NCBI GenBank assembly: GCA_963697915.1
Contig: OY969103.1
Location: forward strand, 1,240,001 to 1,304,000
DNA: 64,000 nucleotides
Origin: VRUE01 sp963697915
GTDB taxonomy: Bacteria; Actinomycetota; Thermoleophilia; Solirubrobacterales; 70-9
Direction: 5' to 3'
Positions 8,354-15,333 of this stretch are shown here, in pieces. Under the pieces are notes generated by a model that saw nothing but the letters and a program-made list of their open reading frames with translations, did not search any database and was not told the origin of the DNA. Within the stretch, counting starts at the first letter, position 1; every line of letters begins with the position of its first letter. The position numbers were made by a program, and so were the translations under genes.

Positions 8354-8945
8354 CGCGGTAGATCCCCCGTTCGAAGAGCTCGACGTTGGCGGCGACCCAG
8401 CAGTCCAGGTTCTCCTCGTCCAGCAGCGAGCCGCCGAGCGCCTCGTCGAGCAGCGGCATGAAGCTGAGCGGCGCCCAGATCAGGAAGAAGTGCTGAAGGG
8501 TCGCCCAGAGCCGGTCGGCGTCGTCGCGCAGGGCGCCCTTCTCGGCCAGGCGCTCGATCTCCGCGCGGCCGCTCTCGATCGTCAGCCGGAAGAGCCGCGA
8601 GCTGCCCGCGGTCCCCTCGACCATCCCGCGGCCGAGGTAGGCGCAGACCTCGGGGTGCTCGCGCATCACCCGCGCCGTCTGCTCGGCGCGGCGGCGCAGC
8701 AGCGCCGGCCCCTCGAGCGGCTCCTCCCCCTCGTCGGCCGCGTAGGCGGCGCCGAAAGCGCGCAGGGCAGCCTCGTCGACGGCGGCGACCAGGCCCTCCT
8801 TGCCGCCGAAGTGGTGGACGACGAGCGCCGGTGAGACCCCGGCCGCGCGCGCCACCTCGCGCAGCGAGGTCGCCTCGATCCCGCGCCCGCCGAAGAGGCG
8901 GAGCGCGGCGGCCACGATCGACTCGCTTCCCGGCGCTGAACGCAT
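8346..8945 (-). CDS. TetR-family transcriptional regulator
   Basis: 199 residues. The N-terminal helix-turn-helix is 'TSLREVARAAGVSPALVVHHFGGKEGL' in outline (residues about 26-52), the TetR DNA-binding pattern. The C-terminal ligand domain is helical and contains the 'EQTARVMREHPEVCAYLGRGM' type segment seen in many fatty-acid or hydrophobic-ligand regulators. It is the first gene of an operon with the hydrolase, and repeats overlapping its start are likely its own operator, so autorepression is expected. The ATG at 8945 sits inside the first repeat. Confidence 0.88.
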   Translation of the reverse strand: MRSAPGSESIVAAALRLFGGRGIEATSLREVARAAGVSPALVVHHFGGKEGLVAAVDEAALRAFGAAYAADEGEEPLEGPALLRRRAEQTARVMREHPEVCAYLGRGMVEGTAGSSRLFRLTIESGRAEIERLAEKGALRDDADRLWATLQHFFLIWAPLSFMPLLDEALGGSLLDEENLDCWVAANVELFERGIYRDG

Positions 8946-8974
8946 GTTCAGCAGCCACTGTACACATGTTCAGC
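8943..8974 (-). promoter_or_regulatory. Probable TetR operator (direct repeats plus imperfect palindrome)
   Basis: CATGTTCAGC occurs twice, at 8943-8952 and 8965-8974, 22 bp apart (two helical turns). Overlapping the second copy is the imperfect palindrome TGTACACATGTTCA (8959-8972, 10 of 14 positions symmetric). The first copy overlaps the start codon of the TetR gene. Confidence 0.55.
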
Positions 8975-9038
8975 GCGACTGCATGTCAATCGCAGCTTTT
9001 TGGGGCTATGGCCCCCACAATCCTGCGATTCTGCCCCG

Positions 9039-9321
9039 GTGGAGATCGACTACGACGAGATCGGCCGGGGCGATGGCGGTCTTCAGCGACCACCACTGGC
9101 GCGACCGGGCGCACGGCCTGCGCGAGCTGCGCCGGGTGGCGCGCGGGCGCGTCCTCATCCTCAACGCCGACCCCGGCGAGGCCGAGCGCTTCTGGCTGAC
9201 GCGCGATTACCTGCCGGGCTTCCTCGGGTTGATCCCGACGCCCTACCGGGTCGCCGGCCACTGGGCGGCGGAGCTGCGCGAGCTGCTCGGCGTCGGCCTG
9301 CGCCTGGTGGTCGCCGGTTAG
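9039..9321 (+). pseudogene. Remnant of a class I SAM-dependent methyltransferase with an internal deletion
   Basis: A GTG at 9039 begins VEIDYDEIGRG, the usual N-terminus of a small actinobacterial methyltransferase. At about 9069 the family sequence jumps, in another frame, to its second half: AMAVFSDHHWRDRAHGLREL, then ARGRVLILN, then FWLTRDYLPGF. The SAM-binding glycine motif, about 80-100 residues, is missing between the two pieces, and the C-terminal region ends at a stop at 9321 that overlaps the CsbD gene. I read this as a gene inactivated by an internal deletion. It cannot bind SAM as it stands. Confidence 0.65.
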
Positions 9322-9506
9322 GGTTCCCGCTCGAGCTTCGCGGCCTCCTCGGCCTTCTCGTCGGCGCGCTCGCGGGCGCTATCGCGCTCCTCCTTGACTT
9401 CGCCCTTGTGCTCCTCCCGTTTGCCTTCGCGGCGCAGGGAAGGGTCGTCGGCGAGGTCGCCCGCGGCCTTCTTGGCCCTTCCGGTGATCTTGTCGAGGAT
9501 GCCCAT
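9318..9506 (-). CDS. CsbD-like stress protein
   Basis: 62 residues, strongly charged, beginning MGILDKITGRAKKAAGDLAD, which is the CsbD pattern (small, hydrophilic, often induced by general stress through alternative sigma factors). A GGAAGGA ribosome site precedes the ATG. The molecular role of CsbD proteins is not known. The end overlaps the methyltransferase remnant by 4 bp. Confidence 0.85.
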   Translation of the reverse strand: MGILDKITGRAKKAAGDLADDPSLRREGKREEHKGEVKEERDSARERADEKAEEAAKLEREP

Positions 9507-9602
9507 GATTCCTTCCGTCGTGTGTCTCTCGACCCACCGTTACCCGCGAGGCGGGGAAGGAAACGGCGGCGGCGGCGCGGCCGACCGAGTTAACCCGGCC
9601 GC

Positions 9603-9608
9603 TATCGT
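9603..9608 (+). promoter_or_regulatory. -10-like hexamer for a leaderless transcript
   Basis: TATCGT ends 7 nt before the ATG at 9616, the spacing expected when transcription starts at the A of the start codon. No ribosome site and no clear -35 are seen. Confidence 0.4.
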
Positions 9609-9615
9609 CGCTCCC

Positions 9616-10539
9616 ATGCCGTCGCCTTCGTGGCCCGCTGTTTCCTACGAGGACTGGGTGCTGACCTGCGACACGCTGCACGCCCACACCCAGGTCCTCG
9701 GCAAGCTGGCAGCCGAGCTGGCGCCGCCCGAGCCGCAGCTGCAGCACGCGGCGCTGCGGCTGACCGCGCGGGGCTGGGAGACGGCGCCGCTGCCGGCGCC
9801 CGACGCGGGGGGCGCCCTGGTCGTCGCCCTCGACCTCCACAGCCACGAGGCGGTAGCCGAGCACAGCGACGGGCGCTCGCGGCGGGTGCCGCTGACCCCG
9901 CACCGGGCGGTCGGCGAGGTGACCGCCGGCGTGCTCGCCGCGGTCGCCGAGCTCGGCGGGCCGGTCGAGATCGACCCGACGCCGCAGGAGGTGAGCTGGA
10001 CCGTCCCCCTCGACCAGGACGACGAGCACGCGACCTACGAGACCGAGAGCGTCACCTCCTACTTCGCCGCGGCGACCCAGGCCGCCCTCGTCCTCGCCGC
10101 CTTCCGCGCGCCCTACCGGGGGCGCTCGACCCCGGTCAACGCCTGGTGGGGCTCGTTCGACCTCGCCGTCAACCTCTTCTCCGGCCTGCCCGCCGAGCCG
10201 CCCTCGGACGACTTCATCATGCGCAACGCGATGGACTCGCAGGAGGTCGCGGTCGGCTGGTGGCCCGGCGACGGCAAATACGGAAAGGCGGCCTTCTACG
10301 CCTACGCGCACCCGGCACCGGAGGGCTTCGCCGAGGCCGACCTCGGGCTCGGCGCGGCGCGCTGGGACGCGGAGATGGGCCTCTACGTCCTCGACTGGGA
10401 CGACGTGCGGGCCGCGACTGACGCGCACCCGCTCGCGCTCGAGTTCGCCCGCTCGGTCTTCCGCCACGCCTGCCTGGTCTGCGGCTGGGACGACGGGCTC
10501 GCGGCCAGCGCCGAGGGCTCACCGCCGCCGCTTGTTTAG
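9616..10539 (+). CDS. DUF5996 family protein
   Basis: 307 residues starting at the ATG at 9616. It matches DUF5996: the N-terminal 'WPAVSYEDWVLTCDTLHAHTQVLGK' region, 'GTPVNAWWGSFDLAVNLFSG'-like centre (here STPVNAWWGSFDLAV) and a C-terminal tryptophan-rich part including 'VAVGWWPGD' and 'FYAYAHPAPEG'. The function is unknown; no catalytic motif is obvious and there is no membrane segment, so it is probably cytosolic. It is likely leaderless. Confidence 0.8.
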   Translation: MPSPSWPAVSYEDWVLTCDTLHAHTQVLGKLAAELAPPEPQLQHAALRLTARGWETAPLPAPDAGGALVVALDLHSHEAVAEHSDGRSRRVPLTPHRAVGEVTAGVLAAVAELGGPVEIDPTPQEVSWTVPLDQDDEHATYETESVTSYFAAATQAALVLAAFRAPYRGRSTPVNAWWGSFDLAVNLFSGLPAEPPSDDFIMRNAMDSQEVAVGWWPGDGKYGKAAFYAYAHPAPEGFAEADLGLGAARWDAEMGLYVLDWDDVRAATDAHPLALEFARSVFRHACLVCGWDDGLAASAEGSPPPLV

Positions 10540-10560
10540 TCGATTATTCTTTAGCGACTG

Positions 10561-11151
10561 ATGCCGCCGACCCTGATCACGCTCGGCCCGACCGGCACCT
10601 GCCACGAGCGTGCCGTGACCCGCTACATGGCCTTCCAGGGAGTCGAGGACTTCGAGATCGAGCTGATCACCGACTTCTTCGTCGGCCTGGAGATGCTGCG
10701 CGAAGGCGCCGGCGACTTCCTCGTCCAGTGCAGTGCCCACCCCAGGGTCCACGAGATCACCGAGAAGCACTGGACCGAGGTCTTCGTCGTCGACACTTTC
10801 ATCTTCCCGACCAAGCACCTGGTGCTGCTCACCCGCAAGGAGGTGGAGAAGCCGCGCTCGCTGGGGATCGTGCCGGCAACCAAGGGCTACGTCGACCTCT
10901 CACAGTGGGAGGAGATCATCGACGTCGCCTCGAAGCCGATCGTCGCCGAGGAGCTGCTGGCCGGGCGCTACGACTCCGGCCTGACCCACATGGAGCACGT
11001 CGAGGAGCACGCCGACGAGCTGCGCCTCGACCTCGACATCGGCGAAATCGACACCACCTGGGTCGTGTACGGAAAGCAAAAGCGCTTCCAGGGTGAGGTG
11101 ATCGGGATCCCCTCGGCGGAGCTCTTCCGCCCGCCGCAGCCGGTCGGCTAG
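10561..11151 (+). CDS. Prephenate dehydratase/decarboxylase-like protein (BacA-like, no ACT domain)
   Basis: 196 residues beginning with a 'TLGPTGTCHERAV' strand-loop close to the 'LGPxGTxSE' start of prephenate dehydratases, and having the two-lobed periplasmic-binding-like fold of that family. There is no C-terminal ACT domain, and the usual dehydratase TRF catalytic motif is not seen. Length and layout are nearest to the bacilysin enzyme BacA, a prephenate decarboxylase. No other bacilysin-type genes are adjacent, so the product is unclear. A true PheA with ACT domain is encoded elsewhere in the window. Family membership is likely, the reaction uncertain. Confidence 0.6.
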   Translation: MPPTLITLGPTGTCHERAVTRYMAFQGVEDFEIELITDFFVGLEMLREGAGDFLVQCSAHPRVHEITEKHWTEVFVVDTFIFPTKHLVLLTRKEVEKPRSLGIVPATKGYVDLSQWEEIIDVASKPIVAEELLAGRYDSGLTHMEHVEEHADELRLDLDIGEIDTTWVVYGKQKRFQGEVIGIPSAELFRPPQPVG

Positions 11152-11167
11152 AACCGCCCGCAAGGGG

Positions 11168-11173
11168 TAGGCT
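11168..11173 (+). promoter_or_regulatory. -10-like hexamer for a leaderless transcript
   Basis: TAGGCT lies 8 nt before the ATG at 11182 with no ribosome site between, as for a leaderless mRNA. Confidence 0.4.
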
Positions 11174-11181
11174 GACCGGCC

Positions 11182-11937
11182 ATGAAGGTGGCGGTGGTCG
11201 GCGGGACCGGTGTCCTTGGCACTGAGGTGGTGGCCGCGTTGGCGGGGCGCGGCGATCAAGTGCTGGCGCTGAGCCGCAATCCCGCACCGCTGCCGGCGGG
11301 GGCTGAGCATCGGCGCGTCGACTTGACCAGCGGCGAGGGGCTGGCGGATGCGCTGGCCGGCGCCGAGGCCGTCCTCGACGCCTCCAACGAGGGCCCGAGC
11401 AAGGCCGGCCCGGTCCTGGTCGAGGGCACGCGGCGGCTGCTCGAGGCGGGGAAGGCGGCCGGGGTCAGCCACCACGTCGGCGTCTCGATCGTTGGCTGCG
11501 ACCGGGTGCCGATCGCCTACTACAAGGTCAAGGTCGAGCAGGAGGAGGCGACCGCCGCCGGTGAGGTCCCCTGGAGCCTGCTGCGCGCGACCCAGTTCCC
11601 GCAGCTGCTCGACTACGCCTTCGGCGCCGCGGCGCGCTTCGGGGTCAGGCCGACCGGGAAGGCGCTGCTGCAGCCGGTCAACCCGACGGCGGTCGCCGAG
11701 CGCCTTGCCGACGCCGTCCATGCCGGCCCGGCCGGCCGCCTGCCCGACATCGCCGGTCCGCGGGTGCAAACCCTCACCGAGCTTTCCCGGGCGTGGCGCG
11801 AGGCACGCGGCCGCCACCTGCTGCCGCTGCGCATCCCGATGGTCGGGCCGGCCGGCAAGCCGATGCGCGAAGGAGCGCTGACCGACCCGGATGCGGCCAC
11901 CGGCCCGAGCTTCGAGGACTGGCTCGCCGGTGGGTGA
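11182..11937 (+). CDS. NmrA/atypical SDR NAD(P)-binding protein
   Basis: 251 residues. The N-terminus MKVAVVGGTGVLGTEVV carries the GxxGxxG dinucleotide loop; 'VDLTSGEGLADAL' follows the pattern of NAD(P)-binding atypical short-chain reductases, and the centre has a YxxxK-like YYKVK at about 114-118. It resembles NAD(P)H-binding NmrA-like proteins, some of which are redox sensors and some sugar-nucleotide or quinone reductases. The stop codon overlaps the start of the next gene (GTGGGTGA), which suggests coupled translation. Confidence 0.78.
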   Translation: MKVAVVGGTGVLGTEVVAALAGRGDQVLALSRNPAPLPAGAEHRRVDLTSGEGLADALAGAEAVLDASNEGPSKAGPVLVEGTRRLLEAGKAAGVSHHVGVSIVGCDRVPIAYYKVKVEQEEATAAGEVPWSLLRATQFPQLLDYAFGAAARFGVRPTGKALLQPVNPTAVAERLADAVHAGPAGRLPDIAGPRVQTLTELSRAWREARGRHLLPLRIPMVGPAGKPMREGALTDPDAATGPSFEDWLAGG

Positions 11938-12394
11938 GCGGGACGGCGAGCCGCTGCGCTCGCCGGAGACCGCGCGCCTCTCGCTGGCGATCCTCGCCTT
12001 CTCGGCGCTCTCGATCGGCCTGCCAGCGGCACTGGCGCCGCGCACCTTCTACGAGGACTTCCCTTTTCTTACCAACTGGGTCGACTTACTCCCCCCTTAC
12101 AACCAACACCTGGTCACGGACGTCGGGGGGCTTTATTTGGGATTCACCGTTATCTTCTTGTGGGCGGCGCGGGCCCTGCAGCCAACCTTGGTCCGCGCCG
12201 CCTGTACCGGTTGGATCCTCGCCGAGGCGCTCCACTTCCTCTTCCACGCCACCCACCTCGGCGGCTTCAGCACCGCCGACGCGATCGGCCAACTGGCCTC
12301 ACTGGCCTTCCTCCTGGTCCCGCCCCTGGCCGCTATCTGGGCGGTTCAGCCGGCCCCGGCCGCCGCCGAGAGCGGCGTCGAGACCACGCTGTAG
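11930..12394 (+). CDS. Four-helix integral membrane protein of unknown function
   Basis: 154 residues from a GTG at 11930 that overlaps the preceding stop. Four hydrophobic segments are visible: LSLAILAFSALSIGLPAALA, the 'VTDVGGLYLGFTVIFLWAARAL' stretch, 'LVRAACTGWILAEALHFLFH' and 'LASLAFLLVPPLAAIWAV'. Histidines cluster between helices 2 and 3. The topology resembles small DUF4345-like or DoxX-like membrane proteins, but no family is certain. Its last 49 bp overlap the convergent hydrolase-cyclase gene, so the two C-termini share DNA. Confidence 0.65.
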   Translation: MGERDGEPLRSPETARLSLAILAFSALSIGLPAALAPRTFYEDFPFLTNWVDLLPPYNQHLVTDVGGLYLGFTVIFLWAARALQPTLVRAACTGWILAEALHFLFHATHLGGFSTADAIGQLASLAFLLVPPLAAIWAVQPAPAAAESGVETTL

Positions 12395-13707
12395 ACGTCC
12401 CACTCGTCCTCGACGCCCTTCAGCCGGTGACAGCCGAACTCGTCGAAGACCACACCTGAGCCCGAGGCCAGGTCGCGCACCGTGCGCGAGACGAGCACCG
12501 TGCGGGGGCCAGCCAGGGAGGAGATGCGGGCCGCGACGTGGACCGCGATGCCGCCGACGTCGTCGCCCATCAGCTCGACCTCGCCGGCGTGCAGGCCGGC
12601 GCGGATCTCGATCCCCAGCGAGGGCATCCGCTCGGCGATCGCCCGCGCCGCCTCCGCCGCCCGGGTCGGCCCGTCGAAGATCGCCAGGAAGCCGTCGCCG
12701 GTGGTCTTGATCTCCCGGCCGCCGAAGCGGGCGAGCTGGTCGCGGACCAGCGCCTGGTGGTCCTCGAGCAGCGCCCGCCAGCGCCGGTCACCCAGCTCAC
12801 CGGCCAGCCGGGTCGAGTCGACGATGTCGGTGAAGAGCACCGTCGCCAGCACCCGCTCGCTCGGCGGCCCAGGTCGCACCCCGGTGACGAACTCCTCGAC
12901 GTCGTCGAGGAAGCCGCTGCCCTCTTCGCCGACCCAGGGAAAGTGGTCGTCCCCCTCGAGCTCGAGGTAACGGCTGCCCTCGATCTGCCCCGAGAGCCAG
13001 CGTGCCGCCCGGTAGTTGACCGCGCGGTCGCCGCGGCGGTGGACGACCAGGGTCGGCGTCTTGATCATCGGCAGGGTCTCGCGCACATCGGTTTCGAGGA
13101 ACATGCGGAAGAGTTGGTCGACCCGCATCGGGCTTGCCGCCTGGCGCTCGTAGCGGGCCTGGTACTCACGGGCGGCGGGGTCGTCGGCGAGGCTGGGCGA
13201 GAAGACGTCGAGCGTCGCCCCCTGTCCCCAGAAGGGCCCCATCAGCTCCGCGTCGGCTTCCAGCAGCGCCTCCTTGGGCGGCGCCCAGGGGTAGTCCTCG
13301 GCTTCGGTCGAGCGCGCCATCGCTCCCCAGAGGACCAGCGACGAGACGCGCTCGGGGTGGGCGGCGGCGAACAGCATGCACATCATCGCCCCCTCCGACA
13401 TGCCGAACAGGGCGGCCCGCTCGGCGCCGGCGGCGTCCATCACCGCGCGCACGTCGTCCATCCGCTCTTCCAGCGTGGTCGCGCTGCCGACCGGGTCGGA
13501 GAGCCCGACCCCGCGGCGGTCGAACGCGATCACCCGGGCGAAGGAGCCGAGCCGGTTCAGGAAGCGCACCATCGCCGCGCTATCCCACATCAGGTCGAGG
13601 TGCGAGACGAACGGAAAGGCGAGGACCAGATCCAGGTCGCCTTCGCCGAACTCCTGGTAGGCGATCCCTATGTCGCCGCTGCGCGCGTACTTGGTTTGGG
13701 GCCGCAT
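12346..13707 (-). CDS. Alpha/beta hydrolase fused to a class III adenylate/guanylate cyclase
   Basis: 453 residues. Residues about 1-275 are an alpha/beta hydrolase with nucleophile elbow GMSEG and a C-terminal DDHFPW that supplies a His. Residues about 285-445 are a class III cyclase: LFTDIVDST and TTGDGFLAIF hold the two metal-binding Asp residues, and VHVAARISSLAGP holds the transition-state Arg. Where canonical cyclases have Asn in VNxAAR, this one has His, as in a subgroup of actinobacterial cyclases. The architecture is that of mycobacterial Rv1900c (LipJ). The product is probably cAMP, in the cytosol; a link between ester cleavage and cyclase activity is unproven. Confidence 0.85.
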   Translation of the reverse strand: MRPQTKYARSGDIGIAYQEFGEGDLDLVLAFPFVSHLDLMWDSAAMVRFLNRLGSFARVIAFDRRGVGLSDPVGSATTLEERMDDVRAVMDAAGAERAALFGMSEGAMMCMLFAAAHPERVSSLVLWGAMARSTEAEDYPWAPPKEALLEADAELMGPFWGQGATLDVFSPSLADDPAAREYQARYERQAASPMRVDQLFRMFLETDVRETLPMIKTPTLVVHRRGDRAVNYRAARWLSGQIEGSRYLELEGDDHFPWVGEEGSGFLDDVEEFVTGVRPGPPSERVLATVLFTDIVDSTRLAGELGDRRWRALLEDHQALVRDQLARFGGREIKTTGDGFLAIFDGPTRAAEAARAIAERMPSLGIEIRAGLHAGEVELMGDDVGGIAVHVAARISSLAGPRTVLVSRTVRDLASGSGVVFDEFGCHRLKGVEDEWDVYSVVSTPLSAAAGAG

Positions 13708-13752
13708 TGAGCGAACCCTACGCCGCGCTCAGTCAACGTCAAGTGAACGTGC

Positions 13753-15246
13753 TCAGCCCGCCTCGGAGTAAGCCGGCTCCGGGGCGCCGGGGGCCGCCCC
13801 GTCCTCGGCCAGCGCCTCGCCGTGGGCGGGCATCTCGGCCGGGCGCAGGACGAAGATCGTGATCGCCACGGCGACCGCGACCAGGCCGCCGCCGACCAGG
13901 TAGGCGAGGTGGAAGCCGGAGTTGAGCGCCGCGTCGTGGGCGGTGCCGGCCGCCTCCAGGCTGTCGGTGCGCTGGGTGGCGAGCGTCGCCAGCACGGCGA
14001 GGCCGACCGCGCCGCCGACCTGGGCGCTGGTGTTGACCAGGCCCGAGGCGAGGCCGGAGTCCTCCGGTGTCGCCCCCGACATCGCCAGCGTCATCAGCGA
14101 GGGGAAGGAGGCGCCGATGCCGATTCCGGTGACCAGCATCGGCGGCACGATGTCGGTGATGAACTGGCCGTCGACCGGGGTGCGGGCGAAGAGCAGCAGG
14201 CCGACGCCGACCAGGGTCAGACCGCCGATCAGCGTCTGGCGCGGGCCGAAGCGCATGATCAGCTTTTCGGAGAAGCCCAGCGACATCGTCCCCATCACGA
14301 TCGTCGCCGGCAGGAAGGCGAGGCCGACCTGGAGCGGGTCGTAGTCGAGGATGCGCTGCAGGTAGAGGGCGCCGAGGAAGAACATCGAGAACATGCCGGC
14401 GACCAGCAGGGCCTGGATCGCGTTGGCGCCGGAGACGTTGCGCGAGCGGAAGAGGCGCAGCGGCATCAGCGGCACCGCGATCCGCGCCTGGCGGAAGAGG
14501 AAGGCGGCCAGCAGAGCGGCGGAGATCGCGCCGAGGACGAGCGTCTGGGGGTCGCCCCAGCCGATCTCGCCGACCTCGAGGATGTTGTAGACGCCGAGCA
14601 TCAGGCCGCTGATCAACAGCGCCGCGCCGGGCAGGTCGGCGCCCTCGCCGAGGCCGATGCCGGGGCTGTCCTCGATCAGGCGCACGGCGAGGTAGGCGGT
14701 GACGAAGCCGATCGGCAGGTTGATGAAGAAGATCCAGTGCCAGCTGATCGCCTCGGTCAGGAGGCCGCCGGCGAGCAGCCCGAGCGAGCCGCCAGCGGAG
14801 GCGACGAAGCCGTAGACCCCGATCGCTTTCGCCTGCTCGCGCGGCTCGGGGAACATCGTCACGATCATCCCCAGGATCACGGCCGAGGTCAGCGCCCCGG
14901 CGACGCCCTGGACGAAGCGGGCGCCGATCAGCATCCCCTGGCTCTGCGAGAGGGCGCAGAGCAGCGAGGCGAAGATGAACACCGCGAGGCCGGCGAGGAA
15001 GATCTTGCGCTTGCCGATCAGGTCGCCGAGCCGGCCGGCGAGCAGCAGCAGGCCGCCGAAGGGGATCAGGTAGGCGTTGACCACCCAGGCGAGGTTGCTC
15101 TGCGAGAAGCCGAGGTCGTCCTGGATCGAGGGCAGGGCGACGTTGACGATCGTCGCGTCGAGGACGATCATCAGCATCCCGGCGCAGAGCACGTAGAGCG
15201 CCAACCACCGCGAGCGGTCGTGCTGGTCTGGATGGGTTGCGCTCAT
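13753..15246 (-). CDS. MFS drug/metabolite exporter, DHA2 (EmrB/QacA) family
   Basis: 497 residues with about 14 membrane segments, the DHA2 layout. The start (Ala-Leu-Tyr-Val-Leu, then 'LDATIVNVALPSIQDDLGFS') is the family signature, with the helix-1 Asp; 'GRLGDLIGKRKIF' is the MFS motif A loop between helices 2 and 3, and a Gly-rich motif C-like helix ('LVTGIGIGASFPSLMT') follows later. It probably exports toxic compounds by proton antiport. GAAGGAAAC precedes the ATG. No dedicated regulator is adjacent; the substrate is unknown. Confidence 0.9.
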   Translation of the reverse strand: MSATHPDQHDRSRWLALYVLCAGMLMIVLDATIVNVALPSIQDDLGFSQSNLAWVVNAYLIPFGGLLLLAGRLGDLIGKRKIFLAGLAVFIFASLLCALSQSQGMLIGARFVQGVAGALTSAVILGMIVTMFPEPREQAKAIGVYGFVASAGGSLGLLAGGLLTEAISWHWIFFINLPIGFVTAYLAVRLIEDSPGIGLGEGADLPGAALLISGLMLGVYNILEVGEIGWGDPQTLVLGAISAALLAAFLFRQARIAVPLMPLRLFRSRNVSGANAIQALLVAGMFSMFFLGALYLQRILDYDPLQVGLAFLPATIVMGTMSLGFSEKLIMRFGPRQTLIGGLTLVGVGLLLFARTPVDGQFITDIVPPMLVTGIGIGASFPSLMTLAMSGATPEDSGLASGLVNTSAQVGGAVGLAVLATLATQRTDSLEAAGTAHDAALNSGFHLAYLVGGGLVAVAVAITIFVLRPAEMPAHGEALAEDGAAPGAPEPAYSEAG

Positions 15247-15333
15247 GCGTTTCCTTCCGAAGTCGGGATTGGGTCGTGCCGGTGCGTCAACCGATAGGAC
15301 CGGCGACGGCCCTGGAACTAATCGGGCGGCGGT

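Noticed and set aside
8959..8972. Possible second LexA box (GAAC-N4-GTAC) at the TetR promoter
   Set aside because: One half-site deviates, and the sequence is better explained by direct repeats for the TetR protein itself.
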